DNA from: Acidimicrobiia bacterium
GTDB taxonomy: Bacteria; Actinomycetota; Acidimicrobiia; IMCC26256; PALSA-610
NCBI GenBank assembly: GCA_036271555.1
Contig: DATBAK010000058.1
Span: 1 to 49,029 of the forward strand
DNA: 49,029 bases
Direction: 5' to 3'
The notes beneath the pieces were generated by a model. It made no database searches. It saw nothing but the letters and a program-made list of their open reading frames with translations, and had not been told where the DNA came from. Shown piece after piece: positions 18,267-26,903 of the stretch; positions within the stretch are counted from its first letter, which is position 1; each line of letters begins with the position of its first letter. The position numbers were made by a program, and so were the translations under genes.

Positions 18267-18791
18267 ATGAGCGACGAGATCGACAGCACGGTTTTCGTGG
18301 CGGACGAGCAGCACGACGTCACCGTCGACCTGCTGCGGTTCTCACGACTCGCGCGCCTCGTGCTCGACTCCGAGCGCGTCGCTCCCGACGTGCACGTCGC
18401 GCTCGTGTTCGTCGACGAGGCCGCGATGGCGCAGCTGAACGAGCGCTTCCTCGGCAACGCGGGCGCGACCGACGTCCTCGCGTTCCCGATCGACGACGAC
18501 GTGCCCGAGAGCGGACGGGTTCCCGACCGCGGCGGCAGGGGTCCGGGTTCGGCGAGCGAGGCGACCGAGCCGCCGGTGCTGCTCGGCGACGTCTACGTGT
18601 GTCCCGTGGTTGCCGAGCGCAACGCGACGCAACGCTCGATCGCGTTGGACGCGGAGCTCGCGCTGCTCGTCGTGCACGGTCTGCTGCACCTGCTCGACTA
18701 CGACCACACGGAACCCGAGGAGACCGAGGCGATGCAGGGTCGCGAGCGAGAGATCCTCGCGGCCTTCGCCGAGGACGAGGCACGGAGCTGA
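18267..18791 (+). CDS. ybeY: Endoribonuclease YbeY
   Basis: Zinc-dependent RNase for 16S rRNA 3'-end maturation and ribosome quality control. The 174-residue protein carries the hallmark H-x3-H-x5-H in HGLLHLLDYDH (about residues 134-144), preceded by NERFLGNAGATDVLAFPID and GDVYVCP. A Gly/Arg-rich insertion (about 80-100) is slightly longer than in most homologues. The ATG start is used. It is followed six nt later by the CNNM-type gene, forming phoH-ybeY-CNNM-era. Confidence 0.95.
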   Translation: MSDEIDSTVFVADEQHDVTVDLLRFSRLARLVLDSERVAPDVHVALVFVDEAAMAQLNERFLGNAGATDVLAFPIDDDVPESGRVPDRGGRGPGSASEATEPPVLLGDVYVCPVVAERNATQRSIALDAELALLVVHGLLHLLDYDHTEPEETEAMQGREREILAAFAEDEARS

Positions 18792-18797
18792 ACGACG

Positions 18798-20078
18798 GTG
18801 GGTGCGCGCGCGGGATCCATTGTCGCGATCGTGGTGCTGTTCGGCGCGTCGGCCGTGCTCGCGATGTCGGAGACCGCGTTCACGAAGGCGAGCCGCATCA
18901 AGCTCGCGACGCTCGCCGACCACGGTGACCGGCGCGCCGCGCGCGTCCTCGGTCTGCTCGACCAGCAGGAGCGCACGCTCAACTCGGTGCTGCTGTTGTT
19001 GCTCGGATGCCAGATGGTGTCGGCGACGCTGCTCGGCTCGGTGCTCGAGCCCACGTTCGGCACCGCCGGCCTGTTCATCGGCAGCGCGCTCGAGATCACG
19101 GTGTTCTTCACGTTCGCGGAGGTCGCGCCCAAGACCTATGCGGTGACCCATCCCGAGCGCGCGGCGTCGCAGATGTCGGGCCTGTTGTCGTTCGTCACGC
19201 ATTTCGCGCCGCTGCGCGTGCTGACGCGCGGCTTCATCGGCATCGCCAACGTCATCCTGCCGGGGCGTGGCCTCGCGAAGGGTCCGTTCATCACCGAGAA
19301 CGAGATCCTCACGATGGCCGACGTCGCGGCCAACGAGGAGGAGATCGAGACCGAAGAGCGTGAGCTCATCCACTCGATCTTCGAGTTCGGCGACACGGTC
19401 GCGCGCGAGGTGATGCTGCCCCGGCCCGACATGGTCGCAGTCGAAGCCGACGCGACCGTCGACGAAGCCGTGAACACGATGATCTCGGCCGGTTACTCGC
19501 GCACGCCCGCGTACGAGAAGAGCACCGACAACATCATCGGGCTCGTCTACCTGAAGGACCTCGTGGGGCTGCAGACCGAGGGCCAGGGGAGCGAGCCCGT
19601 GCGCGGTGCGGTGCGCGAGGCGGTCTACGTGCCGGAGTCGAAACGGGTCGCGGAGCTCCTGCGCGAGATGCAGCAGCAGAAGTTCCACATGGCGATCGTC
19701 GTCGACGAGTACGGCGGTACTGCGGGGCTCGTGACGCTCGAGGACCTGCTCGAGGAGATCGTCGGCGAGATCACCGACGAGTACGACGTCGAGGAGCCCC
19801 AGGTCGAGCACCTCCCCGACGGCTCGCTGCGCTGCCCGGGCCGCACCCCGATCGACGACGTGAACGAAGAGCTCGACGCGCACCTGCCCGACGACGAGTG
19901 GGACACCGTCGGCGGTCTCGTGTTCAACACGCTCGGGCACGTCCCCGAAGAAGGGGAGTGCGTCCTCGTCGACGGGCTCGAGTTCTGCGCCGAGCGCGTG
20001 CAGGGCCGGCGCATCGTGTCGGTGCTCGTGCACCGCGTGCGTGCGAGCGACGCAGTGCCCGAATCGCAGCCGTCGTGA
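18798..20078 (+). CDS. CNNM/CorC-type membrane protein with CBS pair
   Basis: Hemolysin C/CorC family, 426 residues, probably involved in Mg2+ or other divalent cation export. An N-terminal CNNM domain has about four membrane segments (IVAIVVLFGASAVLAMSETA with the conserved SETA motif, then AEVAPKTYAV). A CBS-domain pair follows (about 200-320, REVMLPRPDMVAVEADATV and MAIVVDEYGGTAGLVTLEDL), then a C-terminal CorC/HlyC FAD-like domain (about 340-415). GTG 18798 starts six nt after ybeY. No distinct terminator separates it from era. Confidence 0.92.
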   Translation: MGARAGSIVAIVVLFGASAVLAMSETAFTKASRIKLATLADHGDRRAARVLGLLDQQERTLNSVLLLLLGCQMVSATLLGSVLEPTFGTAGLFIGSALEITVFFTFAEVAPKTYAVTHPERAASQMSGLLSFVTHFAPLRVLTRGFIGIANVILPGRGLAKGPFITENEILTMADVAANEEEIETEERELIHSIFEFGDTVAREVMLPRPDMVAVEADATVDEAVNTMISAGYSRTPAYEKSTDNIIGLVYLKDLVGLQTEGQGSEPVRGAVREAVYVPESKRVAELLREMQQQKFHMAIVVDEYGGTAGLVTLEDLLEEIVGEITDEYDVEEPQVEHLPDGSLRCPGRTPIDDVNEELDAHLPDDEWDTVGGLVFNTLGHVPEEGECVLVDGLEFCAERVQGRRIVSVLVHRVRASDAVPESQPS

Positions 20079-20145
20079 GCGGCCGGACGCAGGCCGCACG
20101 CGCGCCGTCGCGCCGTGTGGATCGAGCGCTGAAGGTCGCAGCCGG

Positions 20146-21051
20146 ATGAGTGACGCGGAGTCGACGTTCCACTCGGGTTTCGTCGCGATCGTCGGGCGGC
20201 CCAACGTCGGCAAGTCGACACTGGTGAACCGCATCGTCGGGCGCAAGGTCGCGATCGTCTCCGACAAGCCGCAGACGACGCGCAACGAGATCCGCGGCGT
20301 GCGCACGACGCCGACCGACCAGATGGTGTTCCTCGACACGCCGGGCGTGCACAAGCCGCGCACGTTGCTCGGTGAGCGGTCGAACCAGCGCGCGCTCGCG
20401 ACGCTCACCGAGGTCGACGTCGTGTGCGTGGTGATCGAGGCGAACGCCGCGGTCGGGCCGGGTGATCGCTTCGTCGCGCAGGCCGCGCGCGACAGCGGCT
20501 CGCCACTCGTCCTCGTCGTGAGCAAGACCGACCGCGCGACGCCCGACGAGATCGCGACGCAGCTCGCACGCGCGGAGGAGCTCGCGGCGTTCGAGGCGTA
20601 CGTGCCCGTATCGGCGCGCAAGGGCGCCGGTGTCGATGCCCTCGTCGGCGAGCTGCTCGCTCGCATGCCCGAGGGTCCGCACTACTACCCGGAGGGCGTC
20701 GTCACCGATCAGCCCGAGGCGTTCCTCGCGGCCGAGCTGCTGCGCGAGCAGCTGCTCAAGATCGCGCGCGACGAGCTGCCGCACTCGATCATGGTGGTGG
20801 TCGACGAGGTCGAGGAGCGGGAGAGCGCCGCCGGCCCGCTGGTCGCGTTCCACGCCCGCGTGCTCGTCGAACGCGAATCTCAGAAGGGGATCGTCGTCGG
20901 TCGCGGCGGCGAGGTGTTGAAGACGGCGGGGACCGCGGCCCGGCGCGAGCTCGAAGCGCTGCTCGGCACGCGGGTGCACCTCGAGACCCGGGTGAAGGTC
21001 GAGCCCCGCTGGCAGCGCCGCGCGCAGGCGCTCGATCGCCTCGGGCTGTGA
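20146..21051 (+). CDS. era: GTPase Era
   Basis: Ribosome assembly GTPase that binds the 3' end of 16S rRNA. The 301-residue protein has G1 GRPNVGKST, switch I QTTRNEIRGV, G3 DTPGVH and G4 SKTD, then the C-terminal KH domain with ESQKGIVVGRGGEVLKTAG. ATG 20146 is preceded by GAAGG about ten nt upstream; an in-frame upstream extension to 20041 would overlap the CNNM gene and is Arg-rich. In many actinobacteria recO or uppS follow era directly; here an oxidase operon intervenes. Confidence 0.97.
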   Translation: MSDAESTFHSGFVAIVGRPNVGKSTLVNRIVGRKVAIVSDKPQTTRNEIRGVRTTPTDQMVFLDTPGVHKPRTLLGERSNQRALATLTEVDVVCVVIEANAAVGPGDRFVAQAARDSGSPLVLVVSKTDRATPDEIATQLARAEELAAFEAYVPVSARKGAGVDALVGELLARMPEGPHYYPEGVVTDQPEAFLAAELLREQLLKIARDELPHSIMVVVDEVEERESAAGPLVAFHARVLVERESQKGIVVGRGGEVLKTAGTAARRELEALLGTRVHLETRVKVEPRWQRRAQALDRLGL

Positions 21052-21190
21052 CGCCGATTTGCGCCCTTGTGAACGACGCGAACGTCGATGACGCACAAGT
21101 TGCTGCCGGTCGCGGCGTGACGGATAGAGTCGCCGCGACGAGCCGGTCCGGTGCATCGCCGGACCCGCGCGCGGGGGTGAGAACGGTCGG

Positions 21191-22264
21191 ATGACCAGCC
21201 AGCGGAGGCAACCGAGACGTCGCCGTCGCACGATGCGCGCGGGTGCGCTCGTCGCCGCGATCACGTTGCTCGCGGCCGGGTGCAACGGCAACAACAACAA
21301 GCAGAACTCGCTGCACCCCGATGGTCCGGCCGCGCACAAGATCCTGAACCTCTTCACGCCGTTCTTCTGGATCGCGGTCGTCATCGGCATCGGCGTGCTC
21401 GTCGCGACGATCATCCTGCCGCTCAGGTTCCGTCGCCGCGAAGGCAACGAGAACCCGAAGCAGGTTCACGGCAACTCCACGCTCGAGATCACGTGGACGA
21501 TCATCCCCGTGCTCATCCTCGCGGTGATGGCGATCTTCACCGTGCCGACGATCTTCCAGCTCGCGAAGACGCCGAAGGGCCCGAACGTCATCCACGTCGA
21601 CGTGATGGCGCACCAATGGTGGTGGGAGTACAAGTACCCGAAGGAGAACATCTACACCGCGAACGAGCTGCACATCCCGATCAACCGACCGGTGGTGCTC
21701 TCGATGACGTCCGACAACGTGATCCACGACTTCTGGGTGCCCGAGCTCTCGGGCAAGAAGGACGTCGTGCCGGGCCAGACGAACGTCGAGGTGATCCAGG
21801 CCGAGAAGCCCGGCACCTACCTCGGGCAGTGCGCGGAGTACTGCGGCCTGAGTCACGCCGACATGCGCCTGCGCGTGATCGCGCAGACGCAGGCCGACTA
21901 CGACACCTGGGTGCAGACGCAGCAGGCGCCGCCGAGCGCGGCCGACCTCGCCGAGTTCAAGAAGCTCGGCACCGAGTACAGCTGCACGACGTGCCACATG
22001 TTCCAGGGCGTGTCGAAGGCCGAGGTCGGCCCGAACCTCACGCACCTCGCGGACCGCGAGATCTTCGCCGGCGGCAAGTACGACCTGACCTTCGACAACT
22101 TGTGGAAGTGGGTGCTGAACGCGCCGAGCCGCAAGCCCAACCAGTGCCCGCGTCTGCCGCAGCCCGATCCGTGCAAGGTGGGGATGCCGTCGATGGAGAA
22201 GACGTTCGGCATGTCAGCCGGCCAGGCGCAGGACATCGCCCACTTCCTGCTGACGCTGCACTGA
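21191..22264 (+). CDS. ctaC: Cytochrome c oxidase subunit II fused to cytochrome c (caa3 type)
   Basis: Membrane-anchored electron-entry subunit, 357 residues. A lipoprotein signal ends in LAAGC31, then two transmembrane helices (about 50-75 and 90-115). The cupredoxin domain includes the aromatic stretch HQWWWEYKYP, and the CuA site C214-x3-C218-x3-H222-x2-M225 (CAEYCGLSHADM). The C-terminal extension is a c-type cytochrome with CTTCH at residues 265-269 and a Met-rich end (GMPSM) that could supply the axial ligand. The fusion marks a caa3 oxidase that can take electrons without a separate soluble cytochrome c. It is first in a six-gene operon. Confidence 0.96.
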   Translation: MTSQRRQPRRRRRTMRAGALVAAITLLAAGCNGNNNKQNSLHPDGPAAHKILNLFTPFFWIAVVIGIGVLVATIILPLRFRRREGNENPKQVHGNSTLEITWTIIPVLILAVMAIFTVPTIFQLAKTPKGPNVIHVDVMAHQWWWEYKYPKENIYTANELHIPINRPVVLSMTSDNVIHDFWVPELSGKKDVVPGQTNVEVIQAEKPGTYLGQCAEYCGLSHADMRLRVIAQTQADYDTWVQTQQAPPSAADLAEFKKLGTEYSCTTCHMFQGVSKAEVGPNLTHLADREIFAGGKYDLTFDNLWKWVLNAPSRKPNQCPRLPQPDPCKVGMPSMEKTFGMSAGQAQDIAHFLLTLH

Positions 22265-22304
22265 TGTTCATCGCCACCGTTCGCAGTCTGGAGGTCGCAG
22301 CGAG

Positions 22305-24212
22305 ATGACGACCGTCGAAGACGCGCTGACCCACGTCGAGACCAAACCCGTCAACCGGATGTTGCAGCGCCCGCGCTCGACGACGGGCGCGTGGAGTTGG
22401 TTCACGACCGTCGACCACAAGAAGATCGGCATCCTCTACGGCGTCACCGCGCTCGCCTTCTTCCTCATCGGGGGCATCGAGGCGCTCCTGATCCGCGTGC
22501 AGCTCTGGGGCCCGAACGGCACCGTGCTCACCGCGAACCAGTACAACCAGGTCTTCACGATGCACGGCACCACCATGATCTTCCTCATGGGCATGCCGTT
22601 GTCGATCGCGTTCGGCAACTACCTGATCCCGCTCATGATCGGTGCGCGCGACGTCGCGTTCCCGCGCATCAACATGTTCGGGTACTGGGTCTTCCTGCTC
22701 GGCGGCCTGTTCCTCTACTCGAGCTTCGTGCTCGGCGGCGCGCCGAACGGCGGTTGGTTCGGCTACGCGCCGCTCACCAGCACGCCGATGTCGAAGGGCT
22801 TCTTACCCGGCCACGGTCCCGACTTCTGGACCATCGGCCTGATCATGCTCGGCATCGGGTCGGTGACGTCGGCGCTCAACTTCATCGTCACCGTGATCAA
22901 CATGCGCGCGCCGGGCATGTCGATGCTGCGCATGCCGGTGTTCGTCTGGATGATGACGGTCGTCGCGTTCCTCACGCTGTTCGCGATGCCGATCGTCACC
23001 GCGGCGCTGATGATGGTGTACCTCGACCGAAATTTCGGCACGAACTTCTTCAACGCGTCGATGCACGGTGATCCGTTGCTGTACCAGAACCTGTTCTGGC
23101 TGTTCGGGCACCCCGAGGTCTACATCCTCATCCTGCCGGGCATGGCGGTCGTGTCCGAGATCCTGCCGGTGTTCTCGCGCAAGCCGTTGTTCGGCTACAG
23201 CGTCGTCGTGTTCTCCGGCATCGCGATCGGCTTCCTCGGCTGGGGCGTGTGGGCTCACCACATGTTCGCGACGGGCATCGGTCCGGTCGCGCAGTCGGCG
23301 TTCGGTGTGTCGACGATGATCATCGCCGTCCCGACCGGCGTGAAGATCTTCAACTGGTTGGGCACGGTGTGGGGCGGCGCGGTGCGGTTAGCGACACCGA
23401 TGCTCTACGCGCTCGGGTTCATCGCGATGTTCACGCTCGGCGGGCTGTCGGGCGTCATGTCGGCGATCGTGCCGGCCGACACGCAGCAGACCGACTCGTA
23501 CTTCGTGGTCGCGCACTTCCACTACGTGCTGTTCGGCGGCCTCGTGTTCGCGCTCTTCGGCGGCTTCTACTACTGGTGGCCGAAGGTCTTCGGGAAGATG
23601 CTCGACGAGCGCTTGGGCAAGACGAGCTTCTGGATCATGCTCATCGGCTTCAACCTCACGTTCTTCCCGATGCACATCGTCGGGCTCGAGGGCATGCCGC
23701 GCCGCACCTACACCTACGGCGCCGGTCTCGGCTGGGATCTGCTGAACAAGCTCGAGACCGTGGGCGCGTTCCTCATCGCCACCTCGGTCCTCGTCTTCAT
23801 CGTGAACATCGTGCACACGAAGTTGCGCGGCGAGCCCTGTGGCGAGGATCCCTGGGACGCGCGCACGCTCGAGTGGGCGACGTCGTCGCCGCCGCCGGAG
23901 TTCAACTTCGCGGAGATCCCGATCGTCACGAACCGTGACGAGTGGTGGCACCGCAAGTACACCGAGGACGAGGACGGCCGGCTCGTGCGCCTGCCCGCCG
24001 GTGCCGCGACCGCGACCGCCGAGCCCGAGGCGCACCACCACATCCACATGCCGTCGCCGTCGTACTGGCCGCTGCTCTTCACGATCGGCCTGCCGATCCT
24101 CGGCTACGGCTTCGTGTTCAAGAACTGGTGGCTCGTCGGGCTCGGCGCGGTGTGGCTGATGTTCGGCATGACCGGCTGGGCGACCGAACCGTCGACGGAG
24201 CCGGGAACATGA
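22305..24212 (+). CDS. ctaD: Cytochrome c oxidase subunit I with C-terminal extension
   Basis: Catalytic heme-copper subunit, 635 residues. It contains FTTVDHKKIGILYG, the heme a ligand region FTMHGTTMIFL, the CuB His-Tyr crosslink motif GHPEVYILILPG (near residue 269; the Glu marks an A1-type proton channel) and VAHFHYVLFGG with the heme ligands (about 404-406). After the usual end (DARTLEWATSSPPPEF) there is an acidic linker, a His-rich HHHIH, and two further hydrophobic helices (about 585-630) resembling a small subunit IV. GGAGG lies about ten nt before ATG. The stop overlaps the subunit III start (ATGA). Confidence 0.97.
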   Translation: MTTVEDALTHVETKPVNRMLQRPRSTTGAWSWFTTVDHKKIGILYGVTALAFFLIGGIEALLIRVQLWGPNGTVLTANQYNQVFTMHGTTMIFLMGMPLSIAFGNYLIPLMIGARDVAFPRINMFGYWVFLLGGLFLYSSFVLGGAPNGGWFGYAPLTSTPMSKGFLPGHGPDFWTIGLIMLGIGSVTSALNFIVTVINMRAPGMSMLRMPVFVWMMTVVAFLTLFAMPIVTAALMMVYLDRNFGTNFFNASMHGDPLLYQNLFWLFGHPEVYILILPGMAVVSEILPVFSRKPLFGYSVVVFSGIAIGFLGWGVWAHHMFATGIGPVAQSAFGVSTMIIAVPTGVKIFNWLGTVWGGAVRLATPMLYALGFIAMFTLGGLSGVMSAIVPADTQQTDSYFVVAHFHYVLFGGLVFALFGGFYYWWPKVFGKMLDERLGKTSFWIMLIGFNLTFFPMHIVGLEGMPRRTYTYGAGLGWDLLNKLETVGAFLIATSVLVFIVNIVHTKLRGEPCGEDPWDARTLEWATSSPPPEFNFAEIPIVTNRDEWWHRKYTEDEDGRLVRLPAGAATATAEPEAHHHIHMPSPSYWPLLFTIGLPILGYGFVFKNWWLVGLGAVWLMFGMTGWATEPSTEPGT

Positions 24213-24844
24213 CGACGACGGTCGCGACGACCGATCACGGGCATCCCGCCACGCCGACGCACGTCGCGGGCGGCCACCCGACGAACACCGGGATCAGCAA
24301 CGTCAAGATCGCGATCTGGGCGTTCCTCGGATCGGAGTGCCTGTTCTTCGGTGCGTTCATCTCGACGTACCTGCTGTACCGCGGGCGGGACACGATCGGT
24401 CCGAAACCGAAGCAGCTGTTCACGATCCCGTTCACCTCGTGCACGTCGTTCATCCTGCTGATGAGCTCGCTCACGATGGTGCTCGCGCTCGCCGCGATCC
24501 AGCGGGGCGACCACCGTCGCTTCCGCATCTGGATCCTGTCGACCGCGCTGTTCGGCCTCACCTTCATCGGTGGCCAGGTCTACGAGTTCACGAGCTTCTA
24601 CCGGCAGGGCCTGAACCTGCACGTGAACCTCTTCGGCTCGACGTTCTTCATCCTCACCGGCCTGCACGGCGCGCACGTGACGGTCGGCATCTTCTGGCTG
24701 CTGTCGTTGTACAGCCGGTCGATGCAGGGAAAGCTCGGTACCGAGGAGTCCGAGGCCGTCGAGGTCGCGGGCCTGTACTGGCACTTCGTCGACATCGTGT
24801 GGATCTTCATCTTCACCGCGATCTATCTGGTTCCCTACCACTAG
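24209..24844 (+). CDS. ctaE: Cytochrome c oxidase subunit III
   Basis: Integral membrane subunit, 211 residues, with about five transmembrane helices. Landmarks are KIAIWAFLGSECLFFGAFIS, GQVYEFTSFY, LTGLHGAHVTVGIFWLL and the C-terminal YWHFVDIVWIFIFTAIYL. The ATG at 24209 overlaps the ctaD stop by 4 nt. The His/Thr-rich N-terminus is cytoplasmic. The next gene starts 13 nt downstream. Confidence 0.96.
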   Translation: MTTTVATTDHGHPATPTHVAGGHPTNTGISNVKIAIWAFLGSECLFFGAFISTYLLYRGRDTIGPKPKQLFTIPFTSCTSFILLMSSLTMVLALAAIQRGDHRRFRIWILSTALFGLTFIGGQVYEFTSFYRQGLNLHVNLFGSTFFILTGLHGAHVTVGIFWLLSLYSRSMQGKLGTEESEAVEVAGLYWHFVDIVWIFIFTAIYLVPYH

Positions 24845-24857
24845 GACCGCGATTTCC

Positions 24858-25253
24858 ATGAGCGACCAGGTCACCGTCGATCCCCAGGCCACCGGGCTCG
24901 TCCCGCTCGGCGGGGGCGCCGCGATCGCGACCGAGGGCGGCGGTGTCGTCGCGACCCAGCCGCACGGCAAGCCGCACCCGACGCCGCAGCAGTACGTGCT
25001 GGTGGCGGTCATCCTCGTCGTGGTCACCGGGTTCGAGATCGCGACGTCGTACCTCGAGGGCGACGTCAACTCGAACCTGATCATCGCCGCGCTCGGGATC
25101 ATGGCGGCGCTCAAGTTCTTCTTGGTCGTCGCGTGGTTCATGCACCTGCGGACCGACAGCAAGGTGCTGCGGCGCTTCTTCCTCATCGGTCTCGGCGCCG
25201 CGCCGGTGCTGTACCTCGTCGTGCTGCTCATGCTCCACTTCGCCAGGTACTGA
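24858..25253 (+). CDS. Cytochrome c oxidase subunit IV-like protein
   Basis: Small membrane protein of 131 residues: a Gly/Pro-rich N-terminus, then three hydrophobic helices (about 47-66, 73-95 and 105-127) with KFFLVVAWFMHLRTDSKVLR, typical of the prokaryotic COX4 family. Its stop overlaps the next start (TGATG). Subunit I already carries a subunit IV-like tail, so the complex may have two such parts. Confidence 0.88.
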   Translation: MSDQVTVDPQATGLVPLGGGAAIATEGGGVVATQPHGKPHPTPQQYVLVAVILVVVTGFEIATSYLEGDVNSNLIIAALGIMAALKFFLVVAWFMHLRTDSKVLRRFFLIGLGAAPVLYLVVLLMLHFARY

Positions 25254-26110
25254 TGCCGCGCGCCTCGTTCCCCGCGTGGCAACCGCACCCCGACGTCTGG
25301 CTCGTCGTCGGCCTCCTGGTCGCGGCGTACGCGGTCGCAGTGGCGCGGGTGGGCCCGAAGCACGTGCGCGCGGGCGAAGCGGTGGTGACGCGCTTCCAGA
25401 TCGCGTGCTTCGGTGCGGGCGCGCTCGCGATCCTGATCGCGTCCGACTACCCGATCCACGACCTCGCCGAGCACTACCTCTTCAGCATCCACATGGTGCA
25501 GCACCTCACGTACTCGTTGGTCGCCGCACCGCTGCTGCTGCTCGGGACGCCCGCGTGGATGGCGCGCGCGCTGCTCTCGCCGCCCGGCTTCTATCGCGCC
25601 ATGCGCTGGGTCGCCCGCTTCTTCCCCGCGACGATCCTCTTCAACGCGGTCGTCGTCTTCATCCACGTCCCTGCGGTCGTCGACGTCGCGCTGCGTTACG
25701 GGATCGTGCACTTCGGTGTGCACACACTCGTGCTGCTCTCGTCGATCATCGTGTGGACGCCGATCCTGAGCCCGCTGCCCGAGGTGCCGCGCCTCTATCC
25801 GCCGATGGGGATGCTCTTCTTGTTCCTCCAAGGCGTGATCCCGACCGTCCCGGCCTCGTTCCTCACGTTCGGCTCGAGGCCGCTGTACCACGTGTACGCG
25901 ACGTTCCCGCGGCTGTGGGGCGTCAGCGCGCTCACCGACATGCAGGTCTCGGGGCTGATCATGAAGATCGGCGCCGGCCTCCTCATCTGGGGCGTGATCA
26001 CTATCGTCTTCTTCCGCTGGATCAAGCGCGAGGAGATCGATTCCGGCCCGCTGTCCACGTCACGCGAGCTCGACCGTGAGCTCGTCCGTCTAGGGATGAC
26101 GCAACCATGA
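25253..26110 (+). CDS. CtaG-like (caa3) oxidase assembly factor
   Basis: Polytopic membrane protein, 285 residues with about seven helices, of the CtaG_caa3 family that helps copper delivery or assembly of caa3 oxidases. Typical features are HDLAEHYLFSIHMVQHLTYS with several His, LLLLGTPAWMARALL, HFGVHTLVLLSS and QGVIPTVPASFLTFG. ATG 25253 overlaps the preceding stop; its stop overlaps the cupredoxin start (ATGA). It is unrelated to the Cox11 family, which is also called CtaG. Confidence 0.93.
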   Translation: MPRASFPAWQPHPDVWLVVGLLVAAYAVAVARVGPKHVRAGEAVVTRFQIACFGAGALAILIASDYPIHDLAEHYLFSIHMVQHLTYSLVAAPLLLLGTPAWMARALLSPPGFYRAMRWVARFFPATILFNAVVVFIHVPAVVDVALRYGIVHFGVHTLVLLSSIIVWTPILSPLPEVPRLYPPMGMLFLFLQGVIPTVPASFLTFGSRPLYHVYATFPRLWGVSALTDMQVSGLIMKIGAGLLIWGVITIVFFRWIKREEIDSGPLSTSRELDRELVRLGMTQP

Positions 26111-26889
26111 GCGACGACGAGACCCCGACGCCCGACGCAGCGGATGCCGCCGAAGCATCCACTGCCGCGCCCGAGGCCACCGGCGATGCGGCGAAAGCCG
26201 TCGTCGACGCGCCCGCCGGGACGGTCGCGAGCGCGGACGCACCCGTGCTGGTGGCACCGGCCGACGCCGCGTACCCGACCGGTCCCGTCGACCGGCCGAC
26301 GTTCCGGTCGAAGTTCCTCGCGCCGTTGATCGTGCCGGTCGGGGTCGCCGCCGCGATCGTGTTCTACGTTTTGAACGTCTCGCGCATCTTCCTCGCGAAC
26401 GACGAGACGCTCGCGTTGGTGTTCGCGTCGGTCATCACCGTGCTGATCCTCGGCGGCGGCACCGCGCTCGCGGCCGCGCCGAAGGTGCGGGGCTCGTCGC
26501 TCACGTTGGTGGTCGCCGGCTCGCTGCTCGTGCTGCTGCTCGGCGGTCTGATCTCGATCGGTGCGGCGTCGCCGAACGTGGCGAGCGGGCCGACCCAGTG
26601 CACGCCGGTGAAGTCGAAGATCACGACGGTCGCGGGCGAGAACAACACGCTCTCGTTCACCCCGAACAAGCTGACCGCGAAGGCGGGCTGCGTGCAGCTC
26701 TCGGTGAAGTTCGACGGGACCCACACGTTGCAGTTCGACTCGGGTGCGGCCGCGTCCGCGTTCCCGACGCTCGATCAGAACCAGGATTCGTGGGCGGGAA
26801 CACTCCCCGCGGGCACGTACGCGTTCCACTGCACGATCCCGGGCCACGCCAGCGCGGGCATGGTCGGGACGCTCACCGTCACGTCGTAG
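26107..26889 (+). CDS. Membrane-anchored cupredoxin, probable blue copper protein
   Basis: 260 residues. An acidic Ala/Asp/Pro-rich N-terminus (1-65) is followed by three hydrophobic helices (about 72-97, 100-120 and 128-150) and an exported cupredoxin domain (165-260). The type 1 copper ligands are visible: H206 in THTLQF, C242, H247 and M252 in CTIPGHASAGM. It is translationally coupled to the oxidase assembly gene and closes the operon, so a role in electron delivery to, or copper supply of, the caa3 oxidase is likely (inference). A hairpin overlaps the stop. Confidence 0.88.
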   Translation: MSDDETPTPDAADAAEASTAAPEATGDAAKAVVDAPAGTVASADAPVLVAPADAAYPTGPVDRPTFRSKFLAPLIVPVGVAAAIVFYVLNVSRIFLANDETLALVFASVITVLILGGGTALAAAPKVRGSSLTLVVAGSLLVLLLGGLISIGAASPNVASGPTQCTPVKSKITTVAGENNTLSFTPNKLTAKAGCVQLSVKFDGTHTLQFDSGAAASAFPTLDQNQDSWAGTLPAGTYAFHCTIPGHASAGMVGTLTVTS

Positions 26890-26903
26890 TTCCGTCTACG
26901 ACG
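26882..26903. terminator. Bidirectional hairpin between cupredoxin and lipid kinase genes
   Basis: CGTCGTAG-ttccgt-CTACGACG forms an 8-bp perfect stem that includes the last codons of both convergent genes. There is no T-run. Confidence 0.6.
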
